From: Discostella pseudostelligera
Taxonomy: Eukaryota > Bacillariophyta > Thalassiosirophyceae > Thalassiosirales > Thalassiosiraceae
NCBI GenBank assembly: GCA_036940085.1
Contig: JALLBK010000729.1
Location: forward strand, 1 to 14,261
DNA: 14,261 bases
Reading direction: 5' to 3'
Positions 1-9,450 of this stretch are shown piece by piece. The notes beneath the pieces were generated by a model. It did no database searches, was not told the origin of the DNA, and worked only from the letters and a program-made list of their open reading frames with translations. The position numbers and the translations under genes are program-made. Every line of letters starts with the position of its first letter. The first letter of the stretch is position 1.

Positions 1-81
1 TCTACGTGCAGTACTGCGATCAAAGGCGCAACGAGTTTTTCCCCCAAACGGAAAAGGTAACTTTATCGCCAAAGCCAAAGA

Positions 82-91
82 TTTGGCGGGA
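82..91 (+). promoter_or_regulatory. E2F/DP-like binding site upstream of the CDK-like kinase
   Basis: The decamer TTTGGCGGGA matches the classical E2F/DP consensus (TTTSGCGS and extensions) and lies about 180 nt upstream of the kinase start codon. It is followed by a CGTC-rich low-complexity stretch (about 95-130). E2F sites typically drive G1/S genes, which would suit a cyclin-dependent-kinase-like gene. This is a motif match only. No TATA box is evident, and nothing else was recognised in 1-270. Confidence 0.35.
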
Positions 92-270
92 GACCGTCCG
101 TCCGTCGTCATCCGTCGTCGTCGACTCGTCAACCACCAGACCATGACACCGCTGTGCCGGTAGTAGCAGTATGATTGCCTTTTAGTTTTAGTGGGAACTA
201 CATCAACTATCTCTAGCTATCTAGGGAGGCATTGATCTCTCACATCAACTCTGAGGTGGTCCACAACATC

Positions 271-1803
271 ATGCCGAACGCTACCACTTCCAATCGAACT
301 TCTCTCATTCAAATCACCGACCCCGACCGTTTCAACCAAGCACTGATTGCTCGCGGAGCATTCGGCCATGTCGACATCGCGCTCTTGATTCATTGGACAT
401 CTCCCCACCGTTCTGCTACACATCCATTGAACGATATCCAGTCCGTGTCATTGGCAGCTATAAAAACAATTCCCAACGCCATAATTTCATCAACTGAAAC
501 TACGGCAGCAGCAGGTCGTAACAATGCGAAATCGTTAACTCGGGAAGCCTTTGCTGAATTGAACGCTCTCCGCTTGTTGAATGGCCATGAGAATGTTACC
601 CGACTGCTTGGATTTTATGGTGCAAGCGATTCAGCAAGCAGCGCTGGTGGATTTAATGGTTGGAATTGGGCCGATGATTCATTCGCTGAGCCAAAATCAC
701 CCTCTTCGTTATGTTTAGTCTTTCCATATCATCCTGTCGACTTAGCGGAAGCATTGAACTATCGTCGATTGAAATCATTTGCTGACGGCCCTCCGCATCA
801 TTCATTTCATCTAACACACTTAGTCGTTCAATCAATTACACATGACATCCTATCGGCATTGGAACATTTACATGAACATTATATTCTTCATAGAGATATC
901 AAACCATCGAATTTGTACATTACGAATGATGGTCGAATTCAATTGGGTGATTTTGGTTTGGCCAAAGCCGTCGTGCCAGAAATACAACAATCGGTAACTA
1001 ATGATGATGGCGAATGCAGGGATAATAGTTTGCGTCCCAAAATTCCGAGCGTGACACAGGGTTTGTGCACACTGCAATATCGCCCCCCTGAGCTTCTCTT
1101 AGGTGGCACTGGCATCATCAATGAAGCAGTCGAGGGATCCTCTGGGATGAATGGTGTATTCGACATTTGGTCAGCAGGATGCGTACTTGCTGAGCTGCTT
1201 ACACTATCGGGTCCAATATTTCCTGGCCAATCGGTGTTTGACCAGCTCGGGCGCATCTTTCATGTATTAGGGACGCCTACCGAGGAGAACTGGCCAGGCG
1301 TGAGCATGTTGCCGGATTGGAACAAGATCTGCTTCGGAGCAAGATCTGGTATAGGATTGCAGGAGAGAATTGTGAGATCTGGTTCATGGGACAATTTTGG
1401 AGCGTTGATCAGCAAAATGTTATCATTAGATCCGTGCAGTCGACCATCGGCACAGCAATGCTTGCAACATTCATCGTTGGAATCATTTCATGAGAGTAGC
1501 AATGCTGACGAAGCATGGAGACGACATGCACATCGAAGTGTAGTGGATGAATTGATACCTCACTCTTTACAAATCGTGACTCCTATTTACTTCTCGCCTC
1601 CGACAGATGCATTATGCAATGGCTTTGGTAGTACGGACCGGTTCTCATACGCCAAAAAGACTGCACTCCAATTAGCTTCTTCCCGTCGGTCGTTCCCTAA
1701 GTCTGCACATGATGACAAAAAGAACAGATGCAATAGATGGAGTAATGACGCAACAAAGTCGAGTGGCTTGCTGCAAGCCTTGCGAAAGGGAAAGCCGGCA
1801 TAA
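271..1803 (+). CDS. CDK-family Ser/Thr protein kinase, CDK20/CCRK-like
   Basis: Single-exon protein kinase of 510 aa, starting at the first in-frame ATG; the frame is open upstream only to a TTG at 232. Visible elements: glycine loop GAFGHV (29-34), ATP lysine in AAIK (K65), an alpha-C region with RE..AE glutamates (about 91-96), catalytic loop HRDIKPSN (207-214), DFG (227-229), an activation-loop Thr equivalent to CDK2 T160 (T262), an APE motif changed to PPE (272-274), and DIWSAGC (298-304). The CMGC-type tail LGTPTEENWPG followed by LPDWNKICF resembles CDK20/CCRK most closely. CDKs are usually 300-350 aa. This one has an insertion between the N-lobe strands (about residues 118-147), an enlarged activation segment, and a basic C-terminal tail of about 100 aa. 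CDK20 acts in ciliary length control and as a CDK-activating kinase. The subfamily is inferred from recalled alignment, while the kinase assignment is secure. Confidence 0.88.
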   Translation: MPNATTSNRTSLIQITDPDRFNQALIARGAFGHVDIALLIHWTSPHRSATHPLNDIQSVSLAAIKTIPNAIISSTETTAAAGRNNAKSLTREAFAELNALRLLNGHENVTRLLGFYGASDSASSAGGFNGWNWADDSFAEPKSPSSLCLVFPYHPVDLAEALNYRRLKSFADGPPHHSFHLTHLVVQSITHDILSALEHLHEHYILHRDIKPSNLYITNDGRIQLGDFGLAKAVVPEIQQSVTNDDGECRDNSLRPKIPSVTQGLCTLQYRPPELLLGGTGIINEAVEGSSGMNGVFDIWSAGCVLAELLTLSGPIFPGQSVFDQLGRIFHVLGTPTEENWPGVSMLPDWNKICFGARSGIGLQERIVRSGSWDNFGALISKMLSLDPCSRPSAQQCLQHSSLESFHESSNADEAWRRHAHRSVVDELIPHSLQIVTPIYFSPPTDALCNGFGSTDRFSYAKKTALQLASSRRSFPKSAHDDKKNRCNRWSNDATKSSGLLQALRKGKPA

Positions 1804-1915
1804 TCAGCTTCCCGGCAGAAACGATCTGTTGCTAAAACCTATTTGATATTGTTAATAATCGTTAGTAGTGCCTCGCATAAGTGATATCTGCGGAGACATA
1901 ATCATGAGCTCAGTT

Positions 1916-3089
1916 TTACTGCATGCTGGTGTAATAATCCCTCAACACCTGTACTGCAATGAACATACAAACCGTGTGGCCACCACATCGAATGTAGTAT
2001 GGGAAAAATCCATTGTACAGTGCAAGAAATCCCTCATTTGCAGACACCGCTCGTAGCAATTGCAATGTTGACGTGTACGGTAGCTTCCCCGTGACCGCAT
2101 CTGGCTTTTGGCTCGCCATCCTATTCTTAGACGCCTCCAACGGCATTGTGGCAATGGAATAGATAAGACCCGATGTCATCGCCGAGCAGAATACGTTTGG
2201 AATTGAATTCTTCTTTTGATTCAAGTAGCGTGAATATAATTCCGTAAATTGATCCAGTGTCGCTACCTGAAACACTCCCACTAATGCAGCGCGTTGCGAA
2301 AATGGAATGGAGCCTCTCCAAAAGGCCTTCACACCCTCTTCCGTATATATCCTTTTGATAACGTCAAACACTCCCTTATAATTACGACGTTCGGCAAGTG
2401 GGAGAGATGCATCATTCGACATGCGTACTGTGGCCACTTCCATTGGACACGAGATGAAGGCGGCTGTTGCTCCGGTCGCTGCGCCGACGACAACGCTGTG
2501 CAATTATCACAGTGCGCCGCTCAACAATCAGACATCGGTAGTAAATCTGCTAGATGAACAAATGAAAAATACTCTTACCGTCCAGCGAAGTCAGTCTTTC
2601 CACGAATTTCGTGCAACTTATCACGGCAAGTTTCGAAGAGACCAAATCGTGAGGTGGCATAGAACACCTGACGCCAAACTCCAGCGGCGAGACCATCGTA
2701 CAGACTCATGAATCCATGTTCACGTATCATACCCATGAAGGAGAATTTTGAACCCTTATGCAAATTCATACGAACTGGTATGATGTCATGAGTTGTAAAG
2801 GAGCATAGCATATGATAAATTGTTGGGCATAGTTTCAAGACAAAGCAAGGCAAAGCACTCTCCTGCTCATGTTTGACGCACCTGCGGTTGTATTGGCTGG
2901 ATGAACAATGACCCAACCTATCATCCCACCGAGGCCACTAGTTGCAAAAACAACCGGCTTTGATACGGCGGTAGGTTGCGGAGATGGAGTGCTCATCTTC
3001 GGGGCGACAATGGCAGTCGATGCGGTCGCCATGGTTGTTATTTTTGTTTGTGGAATTGGAGCAGATTGGAAACCAGCCACGCGACGCAT
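1916..3089 (-). CDS. Mitochondrial carrier (SLC25), 2-oxoglutarate/malate carrier-like
   Basis: Three exons on the minus strand: 3089-2882, 2774-2579 and 2495-1916. The introns are 107 and 83 nt, with GT donors (GTGCGT, GTAAGA) and AG acceptors. Joined, they give 327 aa, against about 314 in the human protein. Three carrier repeats are seen, with signatures at P64 (PANTTA), P152 (PMEVAT) and P253 (PLEASK). Family substrate contacts are retained: R104, Y108 and R112 in helix 2 (RQ..Y...R), R203, and R304 in YYIRCGGHTV. The second half aligns well by eye with SLC25A11, which exchanges 2-oxoglutarate for malate across the inner mitochondrial membrane. The first signature lacks its acidic and basic residues (see findings). 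The start is the first ATG, giving a basic N-terminus (MRRVAGF); a second in-frame ATG at 3032 would give 308 aa. It is convergent with the kinase (112-nt gap) and divergent from the methyltransferase. Confidence 0.87.
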
Positions 3090-3237
3090 GCGATTGTATG
3101 TGTGTGTTTGTGGTTGCAACTGCACCAAGAGGGATGGTGGCGAGTCAATATTGTTTCCTACGTAGATTCTACGATGGATCACAGACACCACTTCCCGAAG
3201 CTCATCTTCTCATCGTCGTCGTCATTGACCTCGATCA
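3090..3237. promoter_or_regulatory. Divergent promoter region, carrier / methyltransferase
   Basis: This 148-nt gap separates the divergent starts of the carrier and methyltransferase genes, so both 5' UTRs and promoters must sit in or overlap it. It holds a TGTGTG-rich patch (about 3098-3113) and a perfect inverted repeat CGTAGA-T-TCTACG (3161-3173). No recognised core-promoter motif is evident. The role is inferred from geometry only. Confidence 0.4.
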
Positions 3238-4467
3238 ATGACGACGTTGACCAAAGATATTCTTGGCATGGCCACCACCACCCGCCGGACCACCCCTCTC
3301 CACCAGTCAAGGGTAAAGTTGCAGCGGTATTATTTCATCATCTTGTCTTCCACGTTCATCAATTGTCAAATCATTCTCCGGACACCGTTCATTGCTTCAT
3401 TCCAAGTAGTGCCACCGACACCGATCATTGATTATCGCACGTCGCGTAGAACATTGATTAATAATCATTCAGCCGACGACGATAGTGACAAAGATGTTGA
3501 TAGCAGTGTATTCAATGCCAATGCCATTCTTGGAGAGACTCTGGACATAAGCCTACACGGTGGAAAATATAGTTGGAGCAATCCCAATGCGACAACCCCC
3601 TCTGTGTCACCATCATATACAAGAAACAGATACAAACGAATTCAATTTCCTGGATGTGGCTCGATTTTATTGCATCAGCAACCCGATTCTTTCGTAGAAC
3701 CAAGCACTTCAATCGATGTACAAGGTAACTCTGGACCTGGAGTTCGAAGCCGTCAAAAAGGTCGAACTGGCGTTACATTGTGGTCTGCTTCCCATGTAAT
3801 ATCAAATTATATTGATATGCAATGGTCAAAAGATGGTGATTGGAATAAATGCGACAATTCACGGTGGGTGGTTCTGGAACTTGGTGCTGGGTTAGGATTG
3901 TGCTCGGCGGTAGCAGCAAAGCACGGGATGGATGTGGTCTCTACCGACAACGACCCTACGGTGCTGTCATTACTGAAAGAAAATTTGCAGAGGAACCAAT
4001 CATCAAAACAGCAAGTGCATGTCCACTCACTGGACTGGGTAACCGTCGCATCCGATTCGAATGCCGAATACACCCATCCTGCATTTGTGCAACTTGAATC
4101 TCTCTCCGGCGTGGATCTAATACTTCTCTCAGATGTGATATATGGCGCTACACAATCTTCATGGGATGCACTGTTAGTATTACTGAACAAGCTTCGCTCT
4201 CAAAGACACAGACTTCGAGTTGAACAATCGAGAGCACTACGGAGGTATAGTTCATCAGTCAATCCAATCGTTTTATTGGGATATACGCAAAGAAGAAGGG
4301 ATATGACACCGCAGGATGAAGCTCGATTTTTTGCAAAGGTTCATGCTGCGAGGATGGAGGCAGTGCTGATCCCATCCACTTGTATTCCACACGGAGAGAA
4401 GTATATGCTGACGTCGCTGTTTGAATTGCGATGGGATGATGAGGCACGTGAGGCTGATTTCGTTTGA
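3238..4467 (+). CDS. METTL21-like (methyltransferase family 16) protein lysine methyltransferase
   Basis: Single-exon, 409 aa. The C-terminal half is a class I SAM-dependent methyltransferase of the METTL21/FAM86 group. It shows a pre-domain GVTLWSASHVISNYI (178-192), SAM motif I ELGAGLG (214-220), the acidic motif TDND (236-239) that would bind the SAM ribose, SLDW (264-267), and the family signature DxxY in SDVIY (298-302). The segment LLGYTQRR and following is also typical. Such enzymes methylate lysines on chaperones, elongation factors or ATP-synthase subunits; the substrate cannot be told here. The first 175 residues are not recognisable as a domain. Residues 26-56 hold a basic patch, a hydrophobic stretch (YYFIILSS and following) and an IAS-F junction that could be a targeting sequence. 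The start is the first ATG of the frame; an alternative Met is at codon 11. Confidence 0.82.
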   Translation: MTTLTKDILGMATTTRRTTPLHQSRVKLQRYYFIILSSTFINCQIILRTPFIASFQVVPPTPIIDYRTSRRTLINNHSADDDSDKDVDSSVFNANAILGETLDISLHGGKYSWSNPNATTPSVSPSYTRNRYKRIQFPGCGSILLHQQPDSFVEPSTSIDVQGNSGPGVRSRQKGRTGVTLWSASHVISNYIDMQWSKDGDWNKCDNSRWVVLELGAGLGLCSAVAAKHGMDVVSTDNDPTVLSLLKENLQRNQSSKQQVHVHSLDWVTVASDSNAEYTHPAFVQLESLSGVDLILLSDVIYGATQSSWDALLVLLNKLRSQRHRLRVEQSRALRRYSSSVNPIVLLGYTQRRRDMTPQDEARFFAKVHAARMEAVLIPSTCIPHGEKYMLTSLFELRWDDEAREADFV

Positions 4468-4605
4468 AATGCATAAAATGCACTAAGATATGGTAGTATA
4501 TCCATTCAAAGAGTTATTGATTGATTCATAGCACTATTCCGAGCTAGTAGATAGTATGACTATGGTAGCGTCTCACATCAACGTGTTGTCGACGCGTGTG
4601 ACCCT

Positions 4606-4613
4606 CCACGTGG
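4606..4613. promoter_or_regulatory. G-box palindrome just upstream of the helicase start
   Basis: CCACGTGG, a perfect G-box (core CACGTG, bound by bHLH or bZIP factors in plants and algae), ends 7 nt before the helicase ATG at 4621. It lies in the 153-nt tandem gap after the methyltransferase gene. A chance occurrence cannot be excluded. Confidence 0.25.
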
Positions 4614-4620
4614 TTTTTAA

Positions 4621-7600
4621 ATGGTGCCATCGGGTGAAGCCTCGTTGCATGAATTCGTTTCCAATCAAAGGCGTCTATTGGAATTAGAACTGAGAGCTGA
4701 ATCTGAACGTGATGAGGATGCTGATAGGGATGGTGGCTTTTGCCTTCGCAACATTGATGTGATAGACACATCTGTGGGTCTATACGGACGCACAGTAATT
4801 CAATTTGGGACAACATCATCAAGTGACTTGACAAATGTTAACGACACAGTGACAAATACTGCGAGCCAAGCGTCGTCAAAATTTCTACCGGCCCATCGGT
4901 TGACTGTCGGGGATGAAGTGCAAATTTTGCCCAACAATGGCAGAGGCTTTCAGAGTGCTGGGAAACAATCGACGGAAGCAGGGGGGGTGATATGTGCAAT
5001 GGGAGATGTCAGTATATCAGTGGCACTCTTTGGTGGAGATGCTGGCAATAGCAAACATAAATTTTCCGCCAAAAAAACAGCAAAGAAATCAATTACAGAA
5101 GCCGGAGAAAATTATGATGAACCTGAAATGTTGCCGGGGAAACCTCCATACGCTTTGGTCCCCAAATCGAACGTGGACGTGCATCAGAAATTAATCAATG
5201 CTCTTGATGAGCTGGATGGAAATGGTATTAGCCATCCTGTTGCTAGGGATATCATCATAGCAGCATTTGAATCAGAAAATTCGAAACGCAACACTGAAAT
5301 TATGACCCATTCGCAAATCGACGCACTCGAAGAAGCATGTGATCTTGCATCGACCAGACTTGACTACAGTCAGAGGGAAGCTGTGATTATGGCTCTATAC
5401 TCAAATTCTCCAATTACCCTAATCCATGGGCCACCAGGCACCGGTCAGTGGCCTTTTTTGTTCAAAACATGCAAACCACGCGTCTCTCTAACTTGTTATC
5501 AACATTATTTCACCTCCAGGTAAAACAACAACAGTTGCGGAGTTGATACGTTGTGCTGTTCACCGAAAAGATTGGAGAGTACTAGTAACTGCACCCAGCA
5601 ATGTCGCAGTTGATAATGTACTCGATCGTGTTATGAGCCTTGAGAATGAGAAGAAAACAAATGTCAGTAGTAAACGAAATGCAAGCTTGAAGACGAAAGT
5701 TAAGGCCGTTCGAATCGGCCATCCAGCTCGGATACATCATGGTATTCAAAAATACTCACTTGAGTCACTAGTGCAATCATCGGATGGAACTGAAATTGTG
5801 AAAGATTGTCGATCAGAACTGAATGGGTATCTCAAGACACTGTCGAATGCTAGCTCTCGTCCGGCGGAGAAGATTCTAGCATATCGAGAAATGAAGGCAC
5901 TACGGAAGGAAATCCGCACTCGTGAGGAAAAGGTCGTCGGAGAAATACTGCGCAATTCCAATGTTGTGTTTGCAACGAATGTTGGTGCGGCAAGTTCTCT
6001 ATTTAATCGAATGACAGATGCGAAAGGGAATCGAATAGCATTTGATTTGGTAATCATCGACGAGGCCGCGCAAGCGCTTGAAGCGAGTTGCTGGATCAGG
6101 TAAGTAGCTATTGGTGTCACTTGGATGTTTTGGGTGCCTGACACCGATGCCAACCTCTTATCCGTTCGAGAAAGCTTATTGCGAGGGAAACGGGCCGTTC
6201 TTGCAGGTAAACATATTCGTATTCCATTCGATTTCTATTGCACGGCTAGTGTTGGGTCTGGTCATTCTCAATGATACATGTCTTGAACTTCTGTTCAGGT
6301 GATCATAAACAATTGCCTCCTACAATAAAATCTTCAAATCGTGAAGTTCAAAGTGGGCTAGGAAGGACTCTATTTGAGAGACTCATGCTCGCTTATGAGA
6401 GAGTTGACATGGGCAGATCCCGGATGCTGGAGGTGCAATACAGAATGCATCAAGATATTAGCGATTGGGCAAGTAATGCAATGTATCACGGCAAGCTGAT
6501 CAGCCATGAATCTGTACGGAATAGACAGCTGGCGACTCTCCCATTGGTAGCAGAGAAATTGCAAGCACATCGAGATACAAAAGAGGATACATCTGCATTG
6601 GAAGAGGTGACACTTCTGCTCATCGACACGACAGGCTGCGACATGCATGAAACTGCAAATGAGGCTGGGTCGAGATATAATGAAGGCGAGGCAAACATTG
6701 TTGCATCTCATGTACAGTCGTTGATTTCAACTGGTCTGCGCGCGGAAGATATCGCAGTGATCACCCCTTATAACGGGCAAGTAGAACTATTGCGAAAAAT
6801 ATTACTGCCTACTACGCCGAAGTTAGAAATCAGATCGGTTGATGGATTCCAAGGCGGAGAACGAGAGGCTGTTGTCCTTAGTTTAGTAAGGAGCAGTGAT
6901 TGCGGAGGGCAAGATGGCATTGGGTTCCTTAGGGACGAAAGAAGATTGAATGTTGCCGTAACACGTGCAAAACGTCATTGCGCAGTGATCTGTGACTGTG
7001 AGACTGTGTCAAAGGATGCTTTTATACAAGGCTTACTTGATTGGATTGAAAAGAAGGGAGAATATCGCTCGGGTGCTGAGTTCACTATTGTGCACCATGG
7101 CATTGGCATACAACAACCCACAAATAATGCGGAGCTTCCGAAATCGCAGAAATTATCGAAAGAACTGGTTGCAAGACCTGCAAGCGACCGCAAACCGAAG
7201 AAAGGATCTACTGAAACTGAACTGAAGGGTGGTAAGGAAGGTGAAATGAGTATATCGACCTCGATAGAATGCGGCATCGTCACTGCCCACGAGTTGGTCG
7301 TGGAGTGTTCTGGGACCAGTGCGGTTGAAGAGAAGACAAATTACGCCCATACCGCTGCGGAAATACATGCAGCTAAGATTTCTACATTTGAACAACTCGA
7401 CGATGCGGATGATGATGATGATGACGATGGAGTCGACGCCGAACGTTTGGATGACGACCAGGACAATCGCATTCCCAACAAACTACTCCAAGAACTAGCA
7501 ATCGAACGACAGAATCGGCAGAGTGATGGGCCAACATTACAAACACCAATACCTCCTAAACCTCCTTCAAAGAAGAAGAAAGTCAAAGCGAAGGGACATA

Positions 7601-7981
7601 AACTTGGAGGGGCACAGCAACCTCGCCAGGTGGAAACAGTGTACGACATGGACGATCTCGATGACATAGCCTTCCTTGATGCACAAATAGAAAAGGTACA
7701 AACCTCGCATGGACGTACGATTGACGCCGCTGGGAAAGGATATAGAACTATTGTAAGTACACTCTCTGCATCCACCGTTTGTTACAAAATGTTTGATCAA
7801 CAACAGGGTATTTCATTCAGATACGTCTCGCGCTCGTCACTATCTCTAGGTCAACGGCATCCTACTTGCAAAGCCCTTACCAAAGGACGAACCGAAACGA
7901 AATGGTGCAGCCGCAACTAATCTGCAGGCTACTTTGCAATCAAAGGCGCAAGATAGGAAGGTAAAGAAGAAGTCAAAATGA
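4621..7981 (+). CDS. UPF1-like SF1 helicase, IGHMBP2/SMUBP-2-type
   Basis: Five exons, 4621-5443, 5520-6099, 6175-6206, 6299-7752 and 7850-7981, with introns of 76, 75, 92 and 97 nt, give 1006 aa. An in-frame TAA lies directly before the ATG. SF1B motifs in order: Q-motif region (Q251), Walker A GPPGTGKT (270-277), Walker B DEAA (455-458), motif III GDHKQLPP (479-486), QYRMH (525-529), TPYNGQ (634-639), motif V DGFQGGE (660-666) and motif VI NVAVTRAKRH (696-705). The N-terminal HEFVSNQRRLLELE matches the start of IGHMBP2 proteins, which are 5'-to-3' RNA/DNA helicases associated with ribosomes. After the core come an acidic tract (about 846-865, from a GAT repeat), a KKKK patch and a Lys-rich C-terminus. 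No R3H domain or AN1 zinc finger was seen. Walker A, motif III and the C-terminus are all restored only by splicing, which supports the model. Confidence 0.9.
6175..6206 (+). other. 32-nt internal microexon of the helicase gene
   Basis: This exon lies between a 75-nt and a 92-nt intron and encodes SLLRGKRAVLAG together with the split codons at each end. It joins CWI (Walker B side) to DHKQLPP (motif III). The frame fits only if the acceptor is the AAAG at 6171-6174 and the donor is GTAAAC at 6207. The joined product has the same spacing as I recall for human IGHMBP2. Confidence 0.8.
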
Positions 7982-8097
7982 AGAGACTGATTCTATTGCG
8001 AGATAAAAAAACAATCTTGGTTCCCATCACTTCACTACAATAATCCAAGAGAATTGTCAAACCATTCATTCCAAAACAACCTCCCATCATCAGTTTC

Positions 8098-9058
<961 letters not shown>

Positions 9059-9450
9059 GGCGATGGTCTATTGGAGAGGAGGAGAATGATGACGGAGGAA
9101 CCGAAGAGAACCAAAGTTATGATATGAATTGAATGAGCATCTGATGCTGATATGCAGAGCTATGCAGAGTTTGGCAGAGTTCTCCATCTCTCCATCTCCA
9201 TCTGCAGCTGACGCGCGCCCGAAAGAAGATCTTTTCGCGACGAAATGCACAGACGAAGACATCAACAGAGGAATTCATAGCAAATGAGAGCGAAGATCTT
9301 TGGTCTGTCGTCACCCCATCCAATCTCCTCACCACACATTCCACGTGCACAGCCGCGTCGATGCCGATGCCGACAACCACCATGAAATGCGGCGGCAGCA
9401 GGTAGGTAGCAGCAGCTCCATCGGCCCATCATCCATCACATTCAGCCGCC
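9059..9450. promoter_or_regulatory. Divergent promoter region, ubiquitin-NiSOD / kinase-ITPase
   Basis: This 392-nt gene-free stretch lies between two start codons. It contains a perfect short inverted repeat AGCATC-T-GATGCT (9136-9148), three 10-nt direct repeats ending in GCAGAG (9151-9180), a CCATCTC-rich tract (about 9181-9203) and a CACGTG G-box core (9342-9347). The segment before 9451 reads GCCGCC, a good translation-start context. No TATA element or RNA gene was recognised. Confidence 0.4.
9151..9180 (+). repeat. Three 10-bp direct repeats in the divergent promoter
   Basis: TATGCAGAGC, TATGCAGAGT and TTGGCAGAGT occur head to tail, sharing the core GCAGAG with exactly 10-bp periodicity, about one helical turn. 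They lie about 95 nt upstream of the ubiquitin-NiSOD start. Confidence 0.6.

Noticed and set aside
939..1256. Open frame of 105 codons on the minus strand inside the kinase gene
   Set aside because: Antisense to conserved kinase motifs, with no recognisable domain and composition explained by the coding strand.
2976..3431. Plus-strand frame of 151 codons overlapping carrier exon 1, the divergent gap and the start of the methyltransferase
   Set aside because: It crosses two supported genes in a different frame; its product is His/Ser-rich without motifs.
7341..7775. Minus-strand Ser-rich frame of 144 codons opposite the helicase tail
   Set aside because: The Ser run is the reverse reading of the GAT/Asp repeat, so this is a shadow of the helicase gene.
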